In this document: positions 1 through 10,508 of the stretch, piece after piece | How the letters are laid out: every line of letters begins with the position of its first letter | How positions within the stretch are numbered: position 1 is the stretch's first letter | NCBI RefSeq assembly: GCF_026914265.1 | Contig: NC_069138.1 | Coordinates: 35,338,098 to 35,402,097 of the forward strand | Source of the DNA: Mya arenaria | Lineage: Eukaryota > Mollusca > Bivalvia > Myida > Myidae | Reading direction: 5' to 3' | DNA: 64,000 bases | Position numbers and translations under genes: made by a program | The notes under the pieces: model-generated | What the model saw: the letters and a program-made list of their open reading frames with translations, nothing else | Database searches by the model: none | What the model was told of the DNA's origin: nothing

Positions 1-59
1 CATTATTCTGAATTTGAAATTGACAAATGTTGCCAGGCTCGGGGTTAAGGTTATGAAAA

Positions 60-850
60 CAACTATTTGATTTGTTGTTTAAACTACTTTCGATTTCGAC
101 GAAGACGGGTGCAACCTTTTGCCAATGTTAACCGATCTCCATTGTCTCCATACTTCTTCATCAGCGTCTTTTATGCAGCAAAACCCATCACTGTTAACGT
201 GTTTATACATGATATTCATATGACCTCTGTTTGCTGCAATCGTGGAGGTTGCCATAGCAACAGCCGAATTTAAAAAAAAATATATACGAATTTGACGCTA
301 TTTTATTACAAGTTGTTGAAAATATTTCCCGATGTTTTGTGCGATGTTGGAATGAAATGGAAACCTTTACTTCAGCCGATTGCTGCTATACTAAAAGTGA
401 CATCAAAAAGTAATTTTTTTATCCACGACCTTTTATTAGTCATTCTAAAATGCCGTCCAGGCTTTTTTTATGATGGTAAGGCTAACCATCATAAATAAAA
501 GCCTGGACGGCATTTAAGAATGACTAGGCTAACCATCATAAAAAAAGCCTGGACGGCATTTTAGAATGACTAGACCTTTTATGTACATGCATGTGTAGTA
601 TAGGTCTTGGAAGGGCTACTTTTTTGCATTTTGTGAGGTAAAATTCTATAAATTTATTAATCATCGATTACTTTTGTTATACGGCTAATATTGTTTTTAA
701 TATTATAGATCTGTTTCCAAACAGGGAAGTGTTCCAATTTCGTCAGAATCGGTTGTTTCTCCCATAAGTGTACGTGTCTTGTAGGTCATTTGCACTAGTA
801 ACATAAACCACAGGTATTATCTTAGGTATTGAACCACATGCCCTGGTACC
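60..850. repeat. Upstream flank of tandem duplication, copy 1
   Basis: Short blocks here match blocks upstream of the second IFI44-like gene. The CTACTTTCG and CCAATGTTAACCGAT neighbourhood at about 90-140 matches 9280-9335. The ATTTTCTTAGG..CCACATGCCCTG neighbourhood at 812-848 matches 9936-9968. The duplication that made the two genes therefore included several hundred bases of 5' flank. No gene is visible in 1-850 apart from the inverted repeat entered separately. Confidence 0.55.
438..573. repeat. Three-copy inverted/tandem repeat (46-bp unit)
   Basis: The unit AGTCATTCTAAAATGCCGTC... is present once in one orientation (438-477) and twice head-to-tail in the opposite orientation (481-527 and 528-573). 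The outer arms are nearly perfect complements over about 40 bp, so the transcript or single strand could fold into a long hairpin with alternative pairings. It probably derives from a small foldback transposon; no coding capacity. Confidence 0.8.
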
Positions 851-854
851 CGCG

Positions 855-3226
855 TGTTCTTTGTTGAATGCTTAAAGCTCGTTTATTTTTTATTTTGTTA
901 TTCCTCCGCAACGATATTTTTTGTCTTTGTGGATACAGATACCAAGCCAGTATTTATATGCCTTCAGCAGTTAAATATATACAAACTGCAAAACTTCAAT
1001 CCACTGTATCAAATTCCGATAATTCCGATGATTTTATGAATCATTTTAAAAATCTTCTTGATGGTGAAACATTCTCAAATGATGTCATTGATAACGGTCA
1101 AAATGATGAAAACGTTAATATAGATCAGTTAGATGATGATTTTACGTTAGAAGAAGTTGTAAAAGAAATAAGTTCATTAAAAAGAGGTAAAAGCGGTGGT
1201 GTGGATGATTTAACGCCTGAAATGTTTATTGAATGCAGTGATGTTTTCGCACCAATTTTCTGTAAACTTTTTAATTATATGTATGTAAACTGTGTTTACC
1301 CCCAAAGCTGGACAAAAGGTATAATTGTACCATTGCCTAAAAAGGGAAATCTTAATGAAGTTAACAATTATAGAGGAATAACCCTTACAAGTATATTTTC
1401 TAAATTATTTTCTATATTGCTGGATAACCGATTGCGGAAATGGGCAGATGATGTTAGCCTTCTCACAGATTGTCAATATGGATTTAGAGGCAAAAGAAGT
1501 ACTGTAGACGCTATTTTTGTATTGTCATCTATTATTAATAAGGTTATACACTATGATAAGCGAAAGTTGTACTGTGCCTTTATTGACTTTCGTAAGGCAT
1601 TCGATGTCGAAATGGTATATGGTACAAATTATTACAATATGGTGCATCTACAAAACTTGTATCAATGCTTAAAAAGATTTATGAAGAAGTAAAGTCATGT
1701 GTACGTGTTAAATCGCAATATAGTGATTATTTTAACAGTAATATGGGTGTCAAACAAGATGAACCCCTTTCACCACTTTTATTTCTGTTTTTTATAAATG
1801 ATATGGAAGAGTATCTAAAAATAGATAATATTGACTTTATCACTATCGAAGAAATCCAACTATTCATGTTGTTGTTTGCAGATGATACTGTTTTATTTTC
1901 ATATACAGAAAATGGACTTCAACAATTACTTAACAAATTACACGACTGATGTAATATTTGGGGTATATCTGTAAATATAGACAAAAGTTTCGTAATGGTT
2001 TGTAAAAAGGGAAACAGAATAGAAAATGTTAATTTGCAATATGATGGTCATAAATTGGATGCTGTTAACAAATTTATCTATCTAGGTATTACTTTATCAC
2101 AAAATGGAACCTATTTGCAAGCGCAAACGAAGTTATCGGAGCAGGCACTTCGTGCCTTGTTTTCATTGAATAATCTTTTTGATGTTATGCTTTTAGATAT
2201 ACGTGATAAACTGAAACTATTTGATTGTATGATAATTCCTATTCTTAATTATGGTTCTGAAGTATGGGGCTTTCATAAAGCCCAAGATATCGAGAGAGTA
2301 CAACTAAAATTCTTAAAACAAATTTTAGGTGTAAGACAGCAATCATGCAATGCTGCAGTTTATGGTGAATTAGCAAGATTCCCATTAAGTTTGTTTAGGA
2401 AAATACGAATTATCACGTACTGGTTCAAGGTTAAACGTTATCCCGAGTCTCTTATGTATAAGGTATTTAATATGAAATCTGTTAATGGCGAATATATAAA
2501 CACGTGGACAGTTAATCTGAAACAGTTGTTGAACGAGCTTGGATTTGCTTATTTATTTACATGTGATAATGTAACGAATATACAGATAGAAGCTGTCGTT
2601 AGAAGAATATATGATACTTACTTACAACAATGGTATACAAATGTTAGAAATTCAGACAAGCTACAGTGTTATGTTAATTTTAAACAAGATTTTGCAATTG
2701 AAAAATATATAATTTGCAATAATAGCAATAAGTTAAGGATACTTCTTACTAGATTTAGATGTTCGGCATACAACCTTAATATTGAAGAAGGAAGATATAG
2801 AAATATAAACCGAGAAGATAGAAAAGGTAATAAATGTAATATGAATGTGGTAGAAAATGAATATCACTTTTTATTAGTGTGTCCTCATTATTTGGATTTA
2901 CGTACAAAATATATACCCAGGTATTATATTCACTGGCCTAATATGACCAAATTTAATAACTTGATGTCCTGTAATAATGATAAAATATTGAATAATATTG
3001 CTACTTATTTATCATTCGCTACGGATAGAAGAAATGCTGCTTAGCATAATTAACATGTCTAAATACATTGCATGCATAGTTATAGTTCATACTTTTCTCC
3101 TTAAGATTAAATGTTGTAAAAATGATCTCATATTTTCACTCTATTTTGTTGTCATTAATGCCATCTCGTATGTTCTTTGTGTACTGGCAATGTTCTAATT
3201 GAATTTGCTAATAAAACTTTGACTTG
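855..3226 (+). mobile_element. 5'-truncated non-LTR retrotransposon (LINE)
   Basis: Contains a decayed reverse transcriptase followed by a C-terminal region and a 3' tail with AATAAA and TTGACTTGA just before 3226. The boundaries are inferred by comparison with the duplicated segment upstream of the second IFI44-like gene. Homology stops near 850 and resumes at GATATGCAATA (about 3226). The insertion is therefore absent from copy 2 and probably postdates the duplication. The clade (I, Jockey, Nimb or CR1) cannot be fixed by eye. Confidence 0.8.
958..3044 (+). pseudogene. LINE reverse transcriptase / C-terminal domain, broken
   Basis: The first frame (to about 1610) carries RT signatures: KSGGVDDLTPE, NYRGITLTS, GFRGKRSTVDA and FIDFRKAFD. 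The reading frame then shifts and continues at 1665-1946 with GVKQDEPLSPLLF and the catalytic FADD box. An in-frame TGA at 1947-1949 interrupts it, after which the same frame runs on to 3044 with a C-x-H-type motif (HFLLVCPHYLDLR) typical of LINE C-termini. One frameshift plus one nonsense codon, and no endonuclease domain, mean the copy cannot move by itself. Confidence 0.85.
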
Positions 3227-3461
3227 ATATGCAATAATTATGGTTAATTTGTTTACAAAAATGCTGTTTAAAATGTGTTCTTAAATGGCCTTGAGAATGC
3301 AGGAAAATAGGCGCTTATTTACATTGAAAAGGTACATTAACTATTGTTTTCTCACAGTGAATGTCACAATCAAGAAATGAATAGTATATATGTATAGCCA
3401 TAAAATGCCACGGTATATTCAATACTTTTAAATGACAATGCCTTTCAGAAAAAAAAACGCA

Positions 3462-6400
3462 ATGCCTGGAAGATTGAAAGAGGAAGATATGATACAACTC
3501 GAAGAATGGATAGAAACAGGATCAAAACACTTTACGTTGATACATAGCATCTTTCGAGATGGGTGTAGCCCTGCCACATTTCATCAGCGGTGCGACAATC
3601 AAGGACCGACTGTGACCGTGCTTTACAACACACAAGGGTCGGTATTTGGAGGCTATACAAGTGTCAGTTTTTCACGGGATTCTTTTTACGATTACCGGCA
3701 AGTACAAGATAACGCCGCTTTTTTGTTTCAACTCTATGTTGATGGAAAGGCTACAGCCAATAAGTTCCCAGTCAAGGATAAAAATAATGCAGTTTACGAC
3801 GGCAACGATCGAGGTCCATCTTTTGGGGAAAAAGGTGCGGATTTCTCAACGTTTACGGGGAATATTGCGAAACGGTTCAATGTATTCATTTGGTTCCACG
3901 TTTGATTGCGGAGGTACAAGCACAATTGACGTTTGCAATAACAATATGACAGTTTTTGATATGGAAGTTTACCTTGTTACAGGTAATTTGAGCTTTATGC
4001 CATATACCATACTAGTATGTCATATATGTCACGTGTCAAATTGTCAGAAGAAACGTTCATATATGTTAGTTCAGAGTAAAAACATTTTATTTGTTGATAA
4101 ATGTTATATACATGTTTTATTTACGGTGTTATTGTGTTATATTTGCATTAATGGCGCTATGCAATGTTTTATTTAGAGTCTAGACAAGCCATCGACACTT
4201 CGTGGAGGAAGATATCCAACGACGTAAGATTATTTATTATTCTTATATATGAGGGAACATGTGGTTATGGTTATAATAAATTCTATGTGGCAACTTGATG
4301 TTTTGGTAACAATAATATATTCTCGAGGGAACATGATGTTCTTGTAATAATATATTCTATGAGGGAACACGATGTTATGGTAAGAATATATTCTTTGAGG
4401 GAACATGATGATCTGGTAACAATATGTTCAATGAGGGAACACGTTTTGGTAACAATATATTCTTTGAGGGAACATGATGATCTGGTAACAGTATGATCAA
4501 TGAGGGAACACGTTTTGGTAACAATATATTCTTCGAGGGAACATGATGATCTGGTAACAATATGTTCAATTAGGGAACACGTTGTTCTGGTAATAATATG
4601 TTCAATGAAGGAACATGATGTTCTTGTAATAATATGTGTTATCAGGTAAATTGTTGAAGGCATGGCTGCCTTTAAAAAAATCGAAGTGAACTTTTTTTAT
4701 TAAAATATAGCAGTAAAAAAATGTATATAGAATGCATCAGAATTCACCCATTCCAGACTTGATATAGCCAAACCTTTGGTTTGTGTCATCCTTTGATTTA
4801 TTATCAGAGTTTTTTCAAAGACAGTGGACGGTTTTATTGATGAGATATCGTCACTGAAACTAGATAAAGATCAGCCTGGATCGAAAATCGGATTCTTTTG
4901 CTGGGTCCAGTTGGAAGCGGAAAATCGAGCTTTATCAACACTTCCTGCTCCGCGGTTTTGGGGCGAATTGTACAAAAGGCTATCTGTGGCACTGGAAGGC
5001 ACAGTGTCACAAGAAGGGTAAGTAAATGCCAAGATACGGTGCTTGTTGATATAGATTCAAGATGCGGGTAAATAAATATCCAGAAGGTGATGGCCGATGT
5101 GGAGTCATAATTAAATAAATTGAAGCGTTTACCGATAGTTTTTACAGTAGATGTTGATACTTTTATACCTCAAAAGACCTTATACCAAATAAGGTTGTTG
5201 TTGCTGGTAGTCTACTTTAAAAAAACATATCCGTGTATAGTACACAACTTATGTGTATTGATCTTTATCATAATTGCTGGCTGCTATCTATCATATATAA
5301 GATCTGCTGTGCAGTTCTGGAGGTTGTATTATAGAAATGATATAATGATAAGCTAATGTTATTTTTTAGGTTTACTTTTTCAAATAATAATCAGATTATT
5401 ATAACAATGCTTTAGAATAAGAATAATGTGATATGCTATATAGAATAGCCCATTAATATGATTATACATGATGCCTCATAAAATGGATATTACATTTAAA
5501 GTAGATTGAAATATATCAGTTATATATACATATTTATAGTCTGTTTAAATTGTTAATAATTCAAATATATTGTATGTTCAAGAATTCGATAGGTATTATG
5601 AGATTATCAACTCTAAATGACCCTGAACCAATAAACATATACACAGGAAATGACACCTGCTGTCAGACCAGTACAATAAACGAGGGGTGCACAGCAGGGA
5701 ATTATCATGCCAAACATTCCTTAAACAATGCCTTTAAAATGAAATAGATGTGTTATAAATCAAACTTTACTGCTTTTGGGTTTCTCTTTATGTTCTCACA
5801 CTGCATTACCATTCGACTTTGCTTTCACATTGCAAAGCTTTATTTCAGTACACATCGTTTATTCCACGGACGAAATCTGGATATTGCTTACCAATCCGAC
5901 TGTGTGACACTTCCGGATACTCGGAGGACCTCGGACCTGATGCAATCGAGTGCAATTACTTACTGGATGGCCACATTAAAGAGAATTTTAAGGTGTTTAA
6001 TAGGGCCGCAAAATAATAAAGTGTAATCATATTAATTAATCGTACATGTTATTTTACAGAATATGTAGATGTTATTTTCAACCACGAAAACCCTATATGA
6101 AACGTCATTTCTATGTTAACCCATCGGTGTTTCAGTTTCATAAATAACTGGTTTCAACTTCAACATACATTTGGATATTTGTAAATATATAATGAAAACA
6201 TTCAATTACTAATAATACAAGTTAATGGAACTAAGTTACATTGATTTTTCTCACTGCCTTTGTGAACAAAAACACATACATGTTTTATAATAATTTATTT
6301 ATATGTAGTTTATACCATTAGAACATTCACTTTACATGTATTTATATTAACTATGAGTTGTATTATATTTGTAGACACCCGTGGCAAGAATATATGTATA

Positions 6401-7374
6401 CACATGAGTATTAAGTCGATCCACGTCTTGATAACATGTTCTGTTCTGTTAATTAGTATTGACCAACAGATGATTTTGCTTATCCTTTTTGTGATAGGAT
6501 AATAGCAAGAACGTCGTCTTAAAAAATGAAACTTTAAGCATTTGATTGAAAGTTAACAAACACTTTTATGAACAGTTTCCTGACCGGGAGCACATCCAGA
6601 CGGACTCTGCTGACTTTGTTGTGAGCCCAAAGCCGGGGGACAAAGTCAGATGTGGGGTGTTTGTGATCGCAGCGACAGATCTAGACGATGACAGACGTGG
6701 AATATTTAAAAAAATTGTCAGTCAAAAGGAACTGATGGAGGAAAAAGGTAGATTTTTAAAGAATGTTTTTTGTAATAAATTTCATTTCGGATTGTCATGC
6801 ACCAAAGGGACAATATATATAGCCTTCAATCACCAATGGCGACGTAGCCGCGTTTCTCTTAAATAACGATACAAGGTCACACATTGATTATTCTATTCAA
6901 TATTTTATTTAGGCGTACATTAAGATTTTATTTGGATTTAACATCATCTTTTACCAATCTTGTTCATGTGACTGAGTTCCCTTCGCATTCGATGTGATGT
7001 TTTAAATGCAACATCGGTGTTGTTTATTGTTCTCAGTAAAAACTAAAAAGCCATACATTGAAATTACAGGGATTCCAAGCGTTGTTGTTCTTACAAAAGT
7101 GGACAAATTGTGCAAAGATGCTTCCCATGTATACAAGAGCAGTGATGTGAAAGAGGCTGTGGACACAGCTTCGTCTTTGCTCGGCATATCTCGTAACAAT
7201 ATATTTCCTTTGAAAAACTACGAAGACGAGGTAGAGATTGACGAGGTCGTTAATAATATGGCGTTCACCATACTGAAACACATCATTTATCGCGCACTGG
7301 ATGGAATGGAGCCTGTCGGCGACCAGTGTACCCACACTGCTGCTTTGGAAACGACCGAATCTGATGTTCTTTAA
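3462..7374 (+). pseudogene. IFI44L: IFI44-like TLDc-GTPase gene, copy 1 (disrupted)
   Basis: Six exons match the intact copy at 10509-14837: 3462-3982, 4177-4223, 4821-5017, 5849-5992, 6576-6747 and 7070-7374, all with GT-AG borders. Exon 1 (TLDc domain) is 26 nt shorter than its counterpart because of a deletion near 3860-3890, which loses the frame. Exon 3 lacks one base near 4883, just before the P-loop codons, so the GxxGxGKS motif is read out of frame. Exons 4-6 stay clean and keep DTSG (G3) and TKVD (G4). Intron 2 has gained a minisatellite. Retained splice sites with two separate frame losses suggest a young pseudogene; a shortened transcript could still be made. Known of the family: interferon-induced antiviral GTPase-like proteins in vertebrates. 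Confidence 0.8.
4250..4645. repeat. About 30-33-bp minisatellite in intron 2 of IFI44-like copy 1
   Basis: Roughly a dozen degenerate copies of GAGGGAACATGATGTTCTGG with an AT-rich tail. Some neighbours alternate between long (AACATGATGATCTGG) and short (AACACGTTTTGG) versions, giving a higher-order two-unit period. The corresponding intron of the second gene (11338-11410) has only one or two recognisable units, so the array grew after the gene duplication. The long minus-strand open frame across it is a by-product of the repeat. Confidence 0.85.
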
Positions 7375-8780
7375 ACACATGGAGTAATTTTAGAAAAAAT
7401 GTAAAAAGAAACAAAGCACTACTATTTGCAGTAGACTTAATTAGGGGTGCCATTCGGCGAGTGCTCAGATGAGAGTGTTAGTCATTTTAGGTTGGAACAT
7501 AGTGCAGATACAGATTGTTACACAGGTTAGAGCTTCCCCGGTTCTTTAACGTGCACCAGTGTACAGCTCTGTCACATGGGACCCCTATTTAACGTCTCTC
7601 CCGGAAGACGATTATTATTTTTGTAGTAATGCAGCAGGTTATCGAACCTGTATATATGTGTATATGGCCGGTTAAGAATACCAGTAATCTTTACATTTCA
7701 CTACAATGCAAAAGATCGCGTAGAGATTTCAATTACAAAATGTATGTAGTTAAACGTTACGACTTTACTGTTGGGAATCTTATTTATGCAATCATACTCT
7801 TCAATGGCAATCAATTTAAACTAAATAATACACAATATACGTTAAAACGCTACTATTATTTAGTAGTATTGTTTAAAATGTTACGATCTGTTTCTACTGA
7901 TAAACCGGCATACGTCCGAGGTTGTTCTCGATGGAAAATGGCCACGAAAAGTTCCGAATGGCCACACCCACATGTGTGTAAGGCGTGCACGAGGGACATG
8001 AGGAGCCGGTTGGAGTAGGTGCCCCATGTGTTAGAGATGTTTTGTATGTGTTTGCCAAAGCGTGATCTATAGCATATGTATTGTTGGTGTAGTTACCAAA
8101 ACATCCATATGCATTATTTACTTGTTACATGCATTACTTATTTATCACATGCATGCTTTTTTCATTGTTTTCATTCTGTGTTTAAAACGATGAGCTGTAT
8201 ATGCTTAAGTTAAATAAACATTATGTTCTGTTCTGTAATACATTTTTGTAATAACATAGACAAAACAGTACAATGCAGCTGTCATCAGTGTGCCATTGCT
8301 AGTCAAACATTGCTTGGTGAAGGGATGTAATCGAAAAATGGTCCTGATTGTATGGCATTGTCTACTAAAGTGAATTTTGCGAAGAATTTCAAGTTTATGG
8401 ACCTTAACTCTAGAATAAATAAAACAATATGATTGTTTGCGAAAATCAAAGGAGATGTTATACGCATTTGAAAAGGGAGGGGTAAAACATGCTTGAGAAT
8501 AAGTGGTCAGGCAATTGCATATGAACTTGGTCAATGTTTGACACCTTAAGGATCAAACTTATTTGAGAAAAACCCCCACCTCAAACAGTATTACCAGTTG
8601 TAGTATAAAATGGACAAAGAATGATTATAAGTGAGCGGTCAAAGTAAATGTGTTAACACAGGAAACAACTTTTTAACCTGTGAGTTGACCCAGTACTAAG
8701 TACTACAAGCTTCTTTGTACTACCTTCCAATGCTTAACGCCAGGCAAGCGAGCAACTGCTACCATATTGCACGTCTTTTG
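7375..8780. other. Intergenic, no gene seen
   Basis: No exon-like homology or RNA gene recognised. A stretch at 7441-7615 (CACCAGTGTACAGCTCTGTC ... AACGTCTCTCCCGGAAGACG) has the look of a dispersed molluscan repeat, but its ends are not visible here. The rest is AT-rich unique-looking sequence. Confidence 0.4.
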
Positions 8781-8784
8781 GTGT

Positions 8785-9095
8785 GAAACAGTCCCGCATT
8801 TATCCGGGGACCTTCGCATCCGAAGCGGATGTTTTATCACCGTGATTCCGGGGCGGTCCCGGGATAAATCACTTTATTGTTTCTGAAGCGGGTGTTTAAC
8901 CACCGAGCTTACGCCGTAGCAATCCCGGGATATATCACTTTGTTGTTTCCGTCCCGGGGAAAAGGTCCCGACTGTAGCGATCCCGGCATATATATGTATA
9001 TTCTTTATTGGTCAGTCCCGACCGGGACGGATATCATAAGTCCCGTTTTTTTCTGATTATCAGTCCCAGGTCCCGGGAGATAGTAATAACTCCCC
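8785..9095. repeat. CCCGGGA-rich degenerate repeat block
   Basis: A GC-rich island in AT-rich DNA with many degenerate copies of TCCCGGGATAAATCACTTTATTGTTT and its shorter core CCCGGGA. The period is irregular (about 80-90 bp between the best three copies near 8860, 8925 and 8980). No open frame or RNA fold is recognised. It is likely part of a transposon-derived satellite. Confidence 0.55.
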
Positions 9096-10084
9096 TTTTT
9101 TCTACGCAGAAGGAGGTGTGAAGTACGAAAAATACAATTAAAAAATGATATGCGACAAATTAAGTTTGTGTCATCGTTTTAATTAGTTTGTATTATTTGT
9201 TACATAGTTATTCCTTTGTATTTGAGTGACGTTTGCCAAACGTTAAGATGGTGTAAGAAATGATTTATTCAATATTAACCTACTTTCGTTTTCCGTTCAT
9301 GAATGATGCAACCTTCGCTAATGTTAACCGATGTCCATAAAAGTTAATTTGGGGAGTACCGCGACACCCCACGGCCTATATTTTTCCCGTTTTAAATTTC
9401 TGATCTGAGTGAGGGGCGCACGTCAAGAGGACGCTCCCCTAAATTACACCCCCTGTATGTTGGCGTCGATTCCTGGTTCCACCCTTTGCTGTTTGTGGCG
9501 TATGCTTCACTTATCGACGATACTATAGAAGCAACTAGTTTCAAATAATTGATACAAATTTGACGCCAGTATAAAGCCATTTATAAAATGTGGAAAATTG
9601 CCCGAATATAGAATAAATGTATATGTCATTATTGATGAAAATGGAGTCTTCAGCAAATTGGTGATGTATGAAAAATGACTTTAAACTGGTGTTTCTGAAT
9701 CCGAGGCCACTAATTAAACCATGATATGGTGGACTATTTTTCATGTCGCGAGGCCACGAACATTCTAAAATTACGTGATTTTTTAAACATCTTTCTATTA
9801 AACCACAGCGTATAATGTTTGTTTATATAATATATTTGGTTCCAAGTCATTAATAAGGTATTGCTAAAAAAATGTGTTCCATCGTCGCCAAAATTGATTA
9901 TTCCTCCAATGACGGTGTTTTGTAAGTCCTTTGGGTATTTTCTTAGGCGTTGCACCACATGCCCTGTCACCAAAGTAAATGGTTTGTTCGGTTAGCTGAA
10001 ATGTATTATCTTTATCAATTACCTCAATTTTTTCATGTTGTGCATGAATTTGAGTGAATAAATGTGTTGACTTGACTTGACTTG

Positions 10085-10270
10085 TTAGCGCAGTGATTAG
10101 CGCATTCGCTTCTCACCTGGGCGACCCGGGTTTGATTCCCGGCCTGTGCTAATGTGAGTTTGGTATGTGGTCACCAAGCCGGACATGTGGGTGCTCTCCG
10201 TGTACTCTAGTTTCTCCCAAAATACAAGACCACACTCTCGCGTAAAATCGTGTTAGAGTGATTAATATAA
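10085..10270 (+). mobile_element. tRNA-derived SINE
   Basis: The head has a tRNA-like A box region (TAGCGCAGTGATTAGCGC) and B box (GGGTTTGATTCCC). The outer ends TTAGCGCAG and CTGTGCTAA can pair as an acceptor stem. It is followed by a non-tRNA body (GTGCTCTCCGTGTACTCT ... ACACTCTCGCG). Directly upstream is a TTGACTTGACTTGACTTG tail, which may be the 3' end of another LINE/SINE. It lies at the place where the first duplicate carries the LINE. The body and missing mature 3' end make a functional tRNA gene unlikely. Confidence 0.75.
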
Positions 10271-10508
10271 TGTTTTTATACTGCAACATCTCAATCTACT
10301 GTATTCCGATATGCAATAGTTAGGGATAGTTTGTTTACAAAGTTGCAATTTAAAATGTGTTTGATAATGACCTAAAAATGGCTTAAAACAATATAATTAA
10401 GGGCTCAAATACATTGAAAATGTACATCGAATTTTTGTTTTATCGGAAGCGTATGTACAGTCAACTTTTCAATTGTATATTCACTGATGTTTTAGGAAAT
10501 ACCCCACA

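Noticed and set aside
4250..4645. CRISPR-like array
   Set aside because: Direct repeats without unique spacers, in an intron of a eukaryotic gene; ordinary minisatellite.
4283..4663. Minus-strand 126-codon protein with repeated TRSSCSL units
   Set aside because: Pure translation of the minisatellite; the gene on the plus strand explains the region.
10085..10160. A genuine tRNA gene
   Set aside because: A and B boxes are present, but a SINE body follows directly and no clean anticodon arm or terminator is seen.
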